A DNA stretch of 64,000 nt, from assembly GCA_025738555.1 (NCBI GenBank), contig JAOVFP010000020.1, positions 1,550,001 to 1,614,000 of the forward strand. The letters run 5' to 3'. Below, piece by piece: positions 45,712 through 56,855 of the stretch. This DNA is from Cyathus striatus (Eukaryota; Basidiomycota; Agaricomycetes; Agaricales; Nidulariaceae). The first letter of the stretch is position 1. Every line of letters begins with the position of its first letter. The notes under the pieces are model-generated. The model did not search any database. It was not told where the DNA came from and saw only the letters and a program-made list of their open reading frames with translations. Position numbers and translations under genes: made by a program.

Positions 45712-48610
45712 CCCAGTGAAAACTAGCACCGTGCTCGTCTGTGCAGGTATGTGAACGTCTGAGAGCTGCTGAGTCATATTGCAACGCCGCCAAACACAGT
45801 CGGGCACAGGCTCCTAAAACCATCCTCATCGCTCGCTCGAATGGCTTACGCATGATAAGATAAAGTGTACAAACAAGGAGCAAACAAATCTAAGAGGCCA
45901 AACTCGCGAGCGAGAGGCTGGCAAATTTCGTATCGGTCTTCTCGGAAACGTGACAGAACCTCAGCAACATGGTCCCGAAAATCACTTCGCTTACAATAAA
46001 TGCCTAAGTTCACATGACAATAAAATCATTTTTACATCAGCGCAAAGTTTCCGACGAGACCCTGGCCTGGCATTACTACTGGAATCCCTTGATTGATCTT
46101 TCACCTTCCGCGGTCTTGCCCTACCTATTGGTCAACTGCAAGTAGTATCTTTAATCATAATACCATTGAAATTTTCTGTAGTAGAAATTGTATATTAGCT
46201 TGCTACTAGTGACACAGTAATAACGTTCATGGTAGATAGATTGCTTTCCCCCCACACAGGGCCACACTGCTGGATTCTATGAGCCCAAAGAGCTGACAGC
46301 CAAGTGGAAACTGCTTTATTTACTTCAAAGTTCCGGTGTATATTAAATTGATATTAACACCATATTTTGTTTTCTTAGCAGTGGCACATGCAACTTACTG
46401 TGCCTACTGTGCCTACTGTGTCTCGTTACCTATGTCTTCTTTACGTGGCTTACTATCTCATTATTCTTTACAGCTTTACTTACCCTAGTCATTCCTTACC
46501 ATACTCTATGACTCGTACTGATAAGTATTCCTTCATTCATTTGTTCCTTGGCTTGATAGCCAACTCACCTTCATTTAGTATTAACTGCGGACTCTAGTCG
46601 CTTATATACTTGTCGTGTAGTACTGTAGTTTCTCAGTGAATCTACTCACTAACCTGGTTATTTCTCTCGTGTACCAAAACTCAACCAATCAATAACTGAC
46701 TTTTGTCTTGCTTTTGTCACACCAGTGCTCCACTAGATCGCACAGGCCTGGATTACAAAAGATTACATGCTATGCTATCTGAGATCTCTCTATAAAGCAC
46801 AAATCACACACATGTTTCTATTGAAGGAGATATCCTACTGAGTTTCACTTTACAGCTCGCAAAACTACAGAAGTGACAAAGCTTTGTGAATTTTCTAAAA
46901 TTGTACGCAATGACACCAGACACCTCCCTGACTTGTCGACATGAGACAGTTGGTAGGGCAAGACTGGGAAAGGTGAAAGATCAATCAAGGGATTCCAGTA
47001 GTAATGCCAGGCCAGGGTCTCGTCGGAAACTTTGCGCTGATGTAAAAATGATTTTATTGTCGTGTGAACTTGGGCATTTATTGTAAGCGAAGTGATTTTC
47101 GGGACCATGTTGCTGAGGTTCTGTCACGTTTCCGAGAAGACCGATACGAAATTTGCCAGCCTCTCGCTCGCGAGTTTGGCCTCTTAGATTTGTTTGCTCC
47201 TTGTTTGTACACTTTATCTTATCATGCGTAAGCCATTCGAGCGAGCGATGAGGATGGTTTTAGGAGCCTGAGTCGGGCACAGTTTTTGAGCAATTCACAG
47301 AAATATTTGCGAGCGTATCTGTGCAGATCTGTGCATGCTGTAGCACATTAAAAAGGTGTATTTTGATGTATGTTTAATTATCTGTTAGTTTCTGTATTCT
47401 ACTGGGCAACGTTACAGCACATCAAAAGGGTATATATTAATCTACATACAATTATCTCAGATCTGGGACACATCTACTCTACTGGGCAATTCGCCAAACC
47501 AATACAAATACAGAAAGAAAATGAAACATAACACACACCGCTGTCTAAAGCAACAGAGACATATACCAATTAGGCGACACCTGCTCACCATGGCCTCACT
47601 ATCCAAGTTCACTTTGTTTGGTGTTCTCGAAGAGTAGGGCAAGAGTAGGACATGCTTGAGAATGGTGCACTGGAAATGATAGCCGCAGGAGCAGTGGTAG
47701 ACTATAGAGCGTGACAATGACAGTGGGAACAGTGGAGACCCTAGCCATTGAAGCCCATTGTGAAAGAGACATCCGTCGAGATTCCAGCAGCCATGGTAGA
47801 GACACCATCCATAGTAGCACTAGGCAACTTGGCTGTTCCAGTGAGCATAGCGGGCAAGGTAGATCCAAGAGAGGGAAACGTACCAGAATATCAAGTGCAT
47901 CTTGCCGCAACGGTCCGAAATGCATGCATATAAGTATCCCAAAGCACCCAGCAGGGCCAACAAGCAAGTCTAGATCCTGTAACTCACTGTCCAGTGCGAA
48001 ACCAATCCCGAAAACACAAATAAACGTGTCATACTGACTGTGGTTGGCTTGAACTTGAAGTGAGAACACGGGAGATAATAGAAATATTGTAGACCCACTA
48101 GAGCTGCGAGAGTCTCCAGGTATGTGCTATAGTTGGGCCAAAGCGCGAAGAGGCGCGGGGGAGAGGAGGGGCAGGAGCGAGGAGGAGGGGAAGAAAGGGG
48201 AGCTGATGGGGGAAGGGAAGCAAGAAGTGCTCGAGTCGCGACTGAACTGACATGAAAGTTGCAGTGTGCACGGGCCAGGTAGGTTCGTGTTGTTTGGCAG
48301 TACACGAAGGGGCAAATAAGTGTAATGGATTGGTCGAATAGAATTGGTAGAGAAGATACAGAAATACAGAGTACAATGAAGGGAGAGCTCAAGGTTATGT
48401 ATTCTTGCAATGACATTGATATCAATGAGTGTACATAAATAATGGGAATTGGATATCTGGATGCGAAAGTAAATGGCTTGATTGTTGCAATCACAAATTC
48501 TGTACTTGGCACAAATAGTGCACAGATTTACCCAGAAAGGCGCAGATTTACTCAAAACATTTGCACACACACAGATTAGCACAGATTAGCACCGTGCAAG
48601 TTTTCACTGG
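45712..48610. mobile_element. hAT-like non-autonomous DNA transposon (with nested insertion)
   Basis: Terminal inverted repeats begin CCCAGTGAAAACT on the left and, inverted, CCAGTGAAAACT on the right, and stay similar for about 34 bp. The flanks are a duplicated GCATGAAG (45704-45711 and 48611-48618), matching the GCATGAAA of the empty sites in U2 and U4. An 8-bp target duplication and CAGTG-type ends fit the hAT superfamily; boundaries are uncertain by 1-2 bp. Without the nested element (45807-47270 plus one 9-bp duplication) it is about 1.43 kb. No transposase is visible. Its 47600-48580 part has overlapping minus-strand open frames with hydrophobic stretches, possibly captured host sequence. 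Confidence 0.72.
45807..47270. mobile_element. Mutator-like non-autonomous element with about 330-bp inverted repeats
   Basis: Ends CAGGCTCCTAAAACC and its exact complement are flanked by a perfect 9-bp duplication AGTCGGGCA (45798-45806 and 47271-47279). The terminal inverted repeats run from 45807 to about 46140 and from about 46945 to 47270. Long inverted repeats with a 9-bp target duplication are the signature of Mutator-like elements. The 0.8-kb interior has no coding potential. It sits inside the hAT-like element, so it is the younger insertion. Confidence 0.82.
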
Positions 48611-48861
48611 GCATGAAGTATTACTATAAGTAAGTATGATTTTACAAAGAAGTGATCTTCTAGCGGTTAATGCAATACTGGCAGTCCATCTGCTAAAACT
48701 GAGGAGAAATTTCGGTTCTAACCCGAGCACCTCGATATCAATGTTGTGTCCTGGATATTTTACTGCAGGAATGATTCACAGTTTTGAGCAATTCAACGCG
48801 CAAGAACTCCAAAAAAATGAAGTAGAACCATCTATCTATACCTAAGCTCATTCTTATACAA

Positions 48862-48950
48862 GGAAGTGATGTCCAAGCAGCTACAACTCCAGTAGAGCAA
48901 GGTAAAGGCTGGCGCTGAGCGCTGAGTATCGGTTCGAATCCGAGCACTCC
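48862..48950 (+). repeat. tRNA-like end module of U1
   Basis: Starts GGAAGTGATGTCC and ends with a consensus B box GGTTCGAATCC followed by GAGCACTCC. It is 89 nt long because of a GGCGCTGAGCGCT palindromic insertion that is missing in the U2 copy. Confidence 0.5.
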
Positions 48951-49906
48951 CATACATCTGTTACCACCTCAGTTTTGTGAGGTTCGCACTGGCGCAACCC
49001 CAATAATTATCGAATAAGGACTTGTTGACTGAATTGTTACATGACTGACCGTTAGCCTGTGCACACAACAGTAATTTTGCATGAATGATGTACACATGCT
49101 CGAAAGTGACGTTGGGAATTCAAATTCAGTCAATTAGAACTCGTTCAACCTTGCTGATGAATATTGTAGAGTCTTTTGCTCGTGCTCAATATCAATGAAT
49201 TCAGTACTGATGGAGCGGGGGAAGTGTAGTGCTCGAGCGCTCGGACGCTTGCACATGTCACATTTATCCTACTTTGAATGAACTGAAATAAGCTGATGTC
49301 ATTTATCGAACATGGGCAAGTTGACTGAATTGTTAGTGTAGGTCGAGTTGTTCGTTCATAACCAGCACCGTACGTAAAGTTCACTTTTACTGCTGTTCTA
49401 CTTGAATGCAGTGAAATTCTTAAGTACTTATTTCGCTTTGTAGTTCCTGGCATTTCCCTTTTATATAAAATACATTCCATTCTTCAACATGGATGAATAT
49501 TAATAACATAGTAGTACGACAACATCTGGTAGCATGTTCACAATGCTGGCTGAGCTGTTGGTACCAGATGGCACCATTCGAAAACGGGTGGCTGTGGCTC
49601 GTTAGTAAGAACTCAATCAATAAGGAAAGCAGTGACTTTTTGTGTGAAATACTTCAACGAGCTACTCAAGAACACCACGTTTTATTTAACTATGCGATTC
49701 ACAAAATGAACGACTGAAAAGCCGCCACTTACCCATAAAACTTACTATAATGAACCGATATGGATAGATAGAAAGGACATCTTGGCGGAGTTGTTACGCT
49801 TTGAAACCAAACATGTCCGTCGCTTGAGGTGGTGCCTAATTTTTCCGTTTCTTCCAACTAATTTAGTACTCGTGTATATTTTCCTTTTATTGTTGTTCAA
49901 ACACAA

Positions 49907-49987
49907 GGGAGTGTTGTCCTAATGGCTCTGATGCTAGCTGAGCTAGATGTGAGGGACAAAAGTGACGATTCAAACTCGAGCACTCAT
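49907..49987 (+). repeat. tRNA-like module (U2)
   Basis: GGGAGTGTTGTCC at the start and CGAGCACTC at the end can pair (GAGTG with CACTC). GATTCAAACTC occupies the T-loop/B-box position. The corresponding U1 module has the better B box GATTCGAATTC. Confidence 0.45.
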
Positions 49988-50124
49988 TTGGTGTAGGACT
50001 AGAATTAGTATCTCAAGTTTTTATTATATATATTTAGTTCGCAGTAAAGTGGTCTCAAGTACATCCCGCAAATCATCATAATCTCAGAAACTAGAAGTAC
50101 TTTATCCATTCGAATCACATATAA

Positions 50125-50212
50125 GGGAGTGCTTTCCTAGAGGACTGTAGAGGTTTTAACACCAGTTCAGCTAAAGTTGAGAGACACAGTTCGAGCCATT
50201 GAAAGTACTTCC
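50125..50212 (+). repeat. tRNA-like module (U2)
   Basis: GGGAGTGCT at the start is complementary (with G-T pairs) to AGTACTTCC at the end; a B-box-like AGTTCGAGCCA lies about 20 nt before the end. Confidence 0.45.
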
Positions 50213-50320
50213 ATGACGCTGCGATATGGTGACATACACCAACATTTTTTGAATGTCTACATAGTACGTATATATTATGATCCTAAAGCATGAAATATTA
50301 CTACAATTATGATTTTACAA

Positions 50321-50402
50321 GGAAGTGATCTCCTAGTAGCTAATGCCAATCCATCTACTTAAATGAAAGAGACAAAATCTCGGTTCTAATCTGAGCAGTT
50401 CC
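50321..50402 (+). repeat. tRNA-like module (U2), site hit by a transposon in U3
   Basis: GGAAGTGATCTCCTAG at the start, GGTTCTAATCTGAGC near the end. The 1600-bp Mutator-like element is inserted in the paralogous module of U3. Confidence 0.45.
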
Positions 50403-50514
50403 ATAATCCGTTGTGTCCTGGGTACTATTTTACTGCACAAACGATTCAACGCGCAAGAACTCCAAAAAAATGAAGTAGAACTATTTATATACACCTAAAC
50501 TCATTCTCATACAA

Positions 50515-50590
50515 GGAAGTGATGTCCTAGCAGCTACAATTCCAGTAGAGCAAGGTAAAGGCTGAGTATCGGTTCGAATCCGAGCACTCC
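50515..50590 (+). repeat. 76-nt tRNA-like module followed by T16 (U2)
   Basis: This is the most tRNA-like member: 76 nt, a perfect B box GGTTCGAATCC flanked by TCGG and CGAG, which pair as a T stem, and ends GGAAGTG and GCACTCC that can mostly pair. A run of sixteen T begins 22 nt downstream (50612-50627), as expected for RNA polymerase III termination. No clean anticodon arm could be drawn, so it is not called a functional tRNA. Confidence 0.5.
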
Positions 50591-50668
50591 AATTCCATAA
50601 TGTCTTTGACGTTTTTTTTTTTTTTTTGAATTTTGTGAGGTTCGCACTGGCACAACCCTAGTAATTAT

Positions 50669-51006
50669 TACCTTTGTTCACTTCAAGCAATACAAGGAAG
50701 TATTGTCCTAGCGGCTTAGGGGTCGAATTAAAGTCGACGGAAACATGTGTCAGTTCGATTCAAAGTTGAACCGGCTGTACTTCCATGATCATTGTGTTGG
50801 CATTCGGTCACATGGTAAATTTATTTTTAGCGCCCCCTATTACTCACTACCACCTCCAACAACCCGAAGAATAACACCCAAATCCATTCTCATCCAAGGA
50901 AATACTACCGTAGCAGCAAGTACGCCAGTACAACTACTACAGGGTATTACGTCAAGGTAAAACAAAACATTTCTTTTTAATCGCAAAACACTTAATTTAC
51001 TGCTTT
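50669..51006. repeat. Spacer between U2 and A2
   Basis: It contains one more tRNA-like module (50696-50784) and a stretch found only here, ending at the start of A2. It marks the junction of the two large duplicated blocks. Confidence 0.6.
50696..50784 (+). repeat. tRNA-like module with perfect 7-bp end pairing
   Basis: GGAAGTA (50696-50702) and TACTTCC (50778-50784) are fully complementary. TCCTAGCGGCTTAGG lies in the D-arm position and CAGTTCGATTC in the B-box position. 89 nt, the size of a tRNA with a long variable arm. Confidence 0.5.
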
Positions 51007-51974
51007 GCAGGGAATGTTCATCTTTCAGAAGTTCGAAGTCCCATTTTTTCCACTTGACGCTGAAGTGTGATGTATGCAACAAGGGTAGGTTGGCTGAACT
51101 GCTACATGACGCTTGGGAGTGGTGGACGGCGCATGTTCGAATCATGGCAGGCAACATACTCATACAAGCATCCCAGATTGGTTTTTTTTTCCTTTTGCTG
51201 TTCTACGATGAAATAGAAACTTCAAAGTCTTCAAATGTTAGGTTTTAACTTACTTCTCCCGCTTAGATGACAGGACAAGCTTGCTGAATTGGCCACCAAC
51301 TAATGATACAACGAACGCTTGGTCGAAACACAGTCAACTTGTTCTTGGATACCGGTGATACTGTAGTCCGATATATCTTTTGTTCAAGTTGTTACTCAGG
51401 ACAAGAAACTATATTATAAGGACGGAATTCTTTTAATCTGTCTTTACATGGCACTCAGGAGGCAAATAAAACCAATTGGAACAAGAACGAGTTGGCTGAA
51501 TTGCCAGATGGCCTTGAACTCGCAACGGTGCTCGAAACAGTTGACTCGTTCATCTCTCAGAATCTGAATATTTCTTTTGTGATCAACTATTAAAATTTTA
51601 ACTAGATCTCTCCCTCAAGACCAAGATTCGTTATTCTCTCTTCTCCCACTTGCTACATGATAATCATCACGTACTTGAATAAACCAGCGGCATGTATCAA
51701 ACAAAGACCTGTTGGCTGAATTGCTGAACGGCGCCTGGCAATTCGCGCTGCTGCTGATCGCGATGCTAGTGGAGGCATGTTCAAAGTACAGTCAACTTGT
51801 TCATAGGAGGCTGAAACGAACGATAGCTTTTTGCCATTTCATTACAACGAACTTGAATCCGCGCTTCGATTCCCATGGAAACTTTAACCTCGCTTGAGCT
51901 TGAAGATTGAAGCATTTCCCAGGGCCACTTACTAGGTGAAACTCAAGTGGACAAATAAAACCATGTCATTTATC
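51007..51974. repeat. Repeat block A2
   Basis: Second copy of A1 (43396-44378), collinear throughout with few differences. Its module at 51084-51158 has a full A box TGGCTGAACTG (51091-51101), a B box TGTTCGAATCA (51134-51144) and nine T at 51182-51190. Confidence 0.85.
51485..51551 (+). repeat. tRNA-like module, perfect 8-bp end pairing (block A2)
   Basis: GAACGAGT and ACTCGTTC at the two ends are both preserved relative to A1, while the interior has substitutions. Confidence 0.55.
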
Positions 51975-54900
51975 GAACAAGGACTTGTTGACTGAATCGC
52001 TAGATGACCGACCGTCAGCTCGACACACAGCGATAACTTTGCATGGATGATGTACGCATGCTCGAAACACATTGGAATTCAAATTCGGTCAATTACTAAA
52101 ACTCGTTCATTGCTGATGAACATTGTAGTGTCTTTTGCTCGTGCTCAATATCAATGAATTCAATACTAATAGAGCTGATTTTTAGGATAAAGGCATTTGC
52201 ATTAGACCTGACTCAAGATGAGTATAATATTCGAGCGTTTGAGCGCTTGCACATTTCATAATTATTCTACTTTGAATGAACTGAAATGAGCCGATGTCAT
52301 TTATCGAACAACGTCAAGTTGGCTGAATTGTTAGTATAGGTCAGGTTGTTCGTTCACAACCTCCGCTACCATACGTAAAGTTCCAAACTTTTACTGCTGT
52401 TCAGTGAAATCTTTAAGTACTTAGTTCCATTTCCCTTTTAAAATACATGCCAAAGTTCTTCAAAATTGATGAAGTTCGCTAAATGGCATAGTCACAATGC
52501 TAGCTGAGCTGTTAGTATCAGGTGACTAATACTTGAAGGAACACAATGACTTTTTGTGTAAAATACTTCAACGTGTTACTCAAGAGTTACTACGTTTTAT
52601 TTAACTATGCGATTCACAAAATGAGCGATTAAAAAGAGTCCGTTTTTCCATGTAATTCACTATAATGAACTGACATAGATAGATGGCAAGGACATCTTGG
52701 CGGGGTTGTTACGCTTTGAAATTAAACATGTCCATCAACTGCGAGTGGAAGTGTCTTTTTTTCCGTTTCTTCCAACTAGCTTAGTACTCGTGTATATTAT
52801 CCTTTGACCGTTGTTCAAATAAGGGTGTGTTGTCCCAACGGCTCTGATGCTAGCTGAGCCAAATGTGAGGAACATAATTGACGATTGGACCTCGAGCACT
52901 CATTTGACCCTTGAGATTGAAAAAACATTTTAAATTTATTATTATATATATTTAGTTCACAGTGACGTCGCCCCAAGCCTAGCACATCCCGCAAATCATC
53001 ATAATCTCAGAAACCCCCATACAAGGTAGTGCTGTCCTAGAGGACTGTGGAGGCTATAACACCAGTTCGGCTAAAGTTGAGGGACACCGCGGTGTCAGTT
53101 CGAATCGAAGTACTCCCATGACGCTGCGATAGGGTGATTTTAGGGTGACATACACCAAAATTTTTTGAATGTACTACGTAGTACATACATATATTATGGC
53201 CCTAAACCATGAAATATTACTATAAGTATGATTTTACAAGCGATCTCCTAGCGGCTAATTAGCCAGTCTCCTTCCCAGACCCTATAGGATGTCTCGATCC
53301 TAGAGCGGTACACAATTTTTATTCCGAGTTCATGAGTTATTTGGGAAACTCTTAAGTAGTTTTGATTGACCAATCATATCACTTTATTTGATCATTCTCT
53401 TTTTGGAAATAGGTACCTTTGAACTTTAATTCGGTGAGACATCCTATAGGGTCTGGCATATAACATATACAAATAGGAGGGTCGAGCTGACCACCGCAGA
53501 GGCTGAGTTTGAATTGACCATTTCCAAAAACAGATGACGCATCAAGAGTTTTGATAGCATTACTTAGCATCACCTCATGTCGATTAAAGAGATCCATACA
53601 TAACTCGTGACGACAATGATGGTGGACAACATAGACTACAAGAACATTTAATGAGCTTAGTTATTCAATTGCGACACTGACCATCCCAAACAAATCTGTA
53701 CTATACACTGTTCCACTGCTCCGCAAGTGCGCACCGTCAGTAAATAATAAACCCTGTACTTCGTCCTCCTTGAAGTCATCAGGAATATCAGGAGATTTTT
53801 CCCGATATGCAGGTGAAACTTAAAAAGCCCTGAGCAGGTATAGACATGCTGATATCATTGAAGAAAACGAGAAACTTCAGCAGGGGCGGCGGATCTCTAA
53901 CTTTCCAATTGTTTAGAATGAACTTCCAGACCTTGAATTTTGACAGATGGCTCAATATCTTTTGAATGCTGAAACAAATGTTGGAACATTGAGTCTACTG
54001 TCAAATAGAAGCAAGATTGGCCATAGGATATTGCAAACTTCATTTAGACTTCAATCAGAATGTGTTTCGGTCCTCAGAAGTGTTGCAGATGTTAGTAGTT
54101 ACCAAGCTATTGGTATATCTTTTGGTAAGAGCTCGTTTGTCTCGGGACTAACAATGATCATTTTGTATTCAAAGTTTTCGGTTGCCTAAGGTATAATTAG
54201 TATCCACTATAACTTGTATTTGTGTGTACTGACCAAGTTCAAACAAGCTTGTAGTTGTAGCAGTGTCTCAACTCTCTCCCAATGAACATGCCATTCTTTC
54301 CTGTTTTACTCAGTGACTCTATATGTTGCTTCCCTGTGATTATAATAAGTATATTTTCTTCTGGACAGAAAATGAGTGGCACTCAGAAAGTCAATATCTT
54401 CCCAAGGCTTGTTCCAATGATTGAAATAGCTTCACTATCACTTTTGAGGGCAGCCTCACCACATTTCTTTGCCAGAAACACTGCCGTATACCAAATGTGT
54501 CAAATATTTTGCTTCGAATGTCGATAACTGAAGGGATTGGAGTCATACAGATTGCAATGAAATTGATACGCATCGATGTGACTCCCCTCCTGAGCATTTA
54601 CTTTCATACTCAGAATGATGTCGGCGAGCTGGCCATCAAGGTGGCTGTGGTGTTTGTATATGTTATATGCCAGACCCTATAGGATGTCTCACCGAATTAA
54701 AGTTCAAAGTACCCAATTCCAAATAGGGAATTGATTGATTCAAATGATATGATTGGTTGATTACAATGGCTTAAATATTTTACTTATCACCTTACGAACT
54801 TGGATTAAAAATTGTGTACCGCTCTAGGATCGAGACATCCTATAGGGTCTGGGAAGGAGACTGCTAATTAGCAGTCTATCGACTTAAATGGAGGAGACAA

Positions 54901-55199
54901 CTTTTGGTTCTAACCCGAGCACCTCGATAATCCGGTGTGTCCTCGGTATTTCATTACACGATTCATAGTTTTTGAGAAAGTTAATGCGCAAGAACTCCAA
55001 AAAAATGGAGTGGAACTATCTATATATACCTAAGCTCATTCTCATACAAGGAAGTGATGCCCAAGCAGCTACAACTCCAGTAGAGCAAGGTAAAGGCTGG
55101 CGCTGAGCGCTGAGTATCGGTTCGAATCTGAGCACTCCCATTCGTCGGTCGCCATTTCAATTTTGTGAGGTTCGCACTGGCACAACCCTAATAATTATC
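51975..55199. repeat. Repeat unit U3 (interrupted by a Mutator-like element)
   Basis: Same landmark order as U1. Removing 53264-54863 and one 9-bp duplication leaves about 1.6 kb. The region near 52440-52540 has a local deletion compared with U2 and U4. Confidence 0.82.
53264..54863. mobile_element. Mutator-like element, 1600 bp, 211-bp inverted repeats
   Basis: The ends CAGTCTCCTTCCCAGACCC and GGGTCTGGGAAGGAGACTG are flanked by a perfect 9-bp duplication CTAATTAGC (53255-53263 and 54864-54872). Inverted repeats extend to about 53474 and 54653. Each arm also contains a 180-bp sub-unit (53276-53455 and 54671-54851) that itself begins and ends with the same 20-bp inverted motif (CAGACCCTATAGGATGTCTC). 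The interior (53475-54652) has only short open frames on both strands that I cannot assign. The insertion splits a tRNA-like module of U3. The 9-bp duplication and long inverted repeats indicate the Mutator group. Confidence 0.82.
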
Positions 55200-55334
55200 G
55201 AACAAGGACTTGTTGACTGAATTGCTAGATGACTGACTGTCAGCCTGTGCACACAGTGGTAACTTTGCATGGATGGTGTACACATGCTTGAAAGTGACGT
55301 TGGGAATTCAAATTCAGTCAATTAGAACTTGTTC
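55200..55334 (+). repeat. tRNA-like module, perfect 7-bp end pairing (U4)
   Basis: GAACAAG (55200-55206) pairs fully with CTTGTTC (55328-55334). TTGACTGAATTGCTAG is the D-arm-like part. At 135 nt it is longer than a tRNA and may be composite. Confidence 0.45.
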
Positions 55335-56551
55335 AACCTTGCCATGATGAAACATTGTAGCGTATTTTGCTCGTGCTCAATATCAATGAATTCAGTACTA
55401 ATGGAACTTATTTTTAGGATAAATGCATTAGGCCTGGCCTGGGGAAGTGTAATGCTCGAGCGCTCGAGCGCTTGCACATATCACATTTATCCTACTTTGA
55501 ATGAACTGAAATAAGCTGATGTTCATTTATCGAACATGGGCAAGTTGACTGAATTGTTAGTGTAGGTTGAGTTGTTCGTTCATAACTTCCGGTATTGTAC
55601 GTAAAGTTCACTTTTACTGCTGTTCTACTTGAATGCAGTGAAATCTTTAAGTATTTATTTCACTTTGTAGCTCCTGGCACTTCCCTTTTATGTAAAATAC
55701 ATTCCATTTTTCAACATGGATGAATATTAATAACATAGTAGTATGGTCACAATGCTGGCTGAGCTGTTGGTACCAGATGGCACCACTCGAAAACGGGTAG
55801 CTGCGGCTCGTTAGTAAGAACTCAATCAATAAGGAAAACAATGACTTTTTGTGTAAAATACTTCAGCGAGTTACTCAAGAATACTACATTTTATTTAACT
55901 ATGCGATTCACAAAATGAATGATTGAAAAGCCGCCACTTACCCATAAAACTTACTATAATGAACCGATATGGATAGATAGAAAGGACATCTTGGCGGAGT
56001 TGTTACACTTTGAAACCAAACATGTCCGTCCATCCACTAGAAGGTGGATTCTTTGGCGCTTAATTTTTCCATTTCTTCCAACTAATTTAGTACTCGTGTA
56101 TATTTTCCTTTTATTGTTGTTCAAACACAAGGGAGTGTTGACCTAATGGCCCTGATACTAGCTGAGCTGAATGTGAGGGACACAAGTGACGATTCAAACT
56201 TGAGCACTCATTTGGACTTGGGCTGGGAGTAGTATCTCAAAGTTTTTATTATATATATTTAGTTCGCAGTAATGTCACGGTGGTCTCAAGCACACCCTGC
56301 AAATCATCATAATCTCAGAAACCTGTAGAAGTACTTTATTCATTCGAATCTCATATAAGGGAGTGCTTTCCTAGAGGACTGTAGAGGTTTTAACACCGGT
56401 CCAGCTAAAGTTGAGAGACACAGTTTGAGCCATTGAAAGTACTTCCATGGCGCTGGCAACATACAGTTGAGCTTTTTTGAATATACTACGTACTATGTAT
56501 ATATATTACGGCTCTAAAGCATGAAATATTACTATAAGTATGATTTTACAA

Positions 56552-56636
56552 GGAAGTGATCTCCTAGTGGCTAACTTTGCTGGCAGTCCATCTGGTAAAA
56601 CTGAGGAGAAATTTTGGTTCTAACCCGAGCACTTCC
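56552..56636 (+). repeat. 85-nt tRNA-like module, class II size (U4)
   Basis: GGAAGTG and CACTTCC at the ends are fully complementary (7 bp). The B box GGTTCTAACCC is near consensus, and CTCCTAGTGGCTAA fills the D-arm position. Length and a possible long variable arm resemble Leu or Ser tRNAs, but an anticodon stem is not clear. Confidence 0.55.
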
Positions 56637-56766
56637 ATAATCTGTTGTGTCCTGGATACTATTTTACTGCACAAACGATTCATAGTTTTTGAGCAGTTTA
56701 ATGCGTAAGAGCTCCAAAAAAATGAAGTAGAACTATTTATATATACCTAAACTCATTCTCATACAA

Positions 56767-56855
56767 GGAAGTGATATCCTAGCAGCTACAACTCCAGTAG
56801 AGCAAGGTAAAGGCTGGCGCTGAGCGCTGAATATCGGTTCGAATCCGAGTACTCC
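56767..56855 (+). repeat. tRNA-like end module of U4
   Basis: Same family as 50515-50590 and 48862-48950: GGAAGTGATATCC at the start and a consensus GGTTCGAATCC B box near the end. Confidence 0.5.

Larger units (their letters stand above)
44379..49011. repeat. Repeat unit U1 (interrupted by transposons)
   Basis: The first of four collinear copies of a roughly 1.65-kb unit starting GAACAAGGACTTGTTGACTG. Landmarks shared by all units are GAGCTGTTGGTACC (44944; partly eroded in U3), ATATATTTAGTTCGCAG and the B-box-bearing end module. A hAT-like element (45712-48610) splits the unit at the GCATGAA landmark; without it the unit is about 1.7 kb. No genes. Confidence 0.8.
49012..50668. repeat. Repeat unit U2 (uninterrupted)
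   Basis: A complete unit of 1.66 kb with the landmark order of U1, U3 and U4. It carries about eight tRNA-like modules, including 49907-49987, 50125-50212, 50321-50402 and 50515-50590. No protein gene. Confidence 0.85.

Noticed and set aside
53475..54652. Transposase gene inside the 1600-bp element
   Set aside because: Only short unlinked frames on both strands; no zinc-finger or DDE pattern of a Mutator transposase could be seen.
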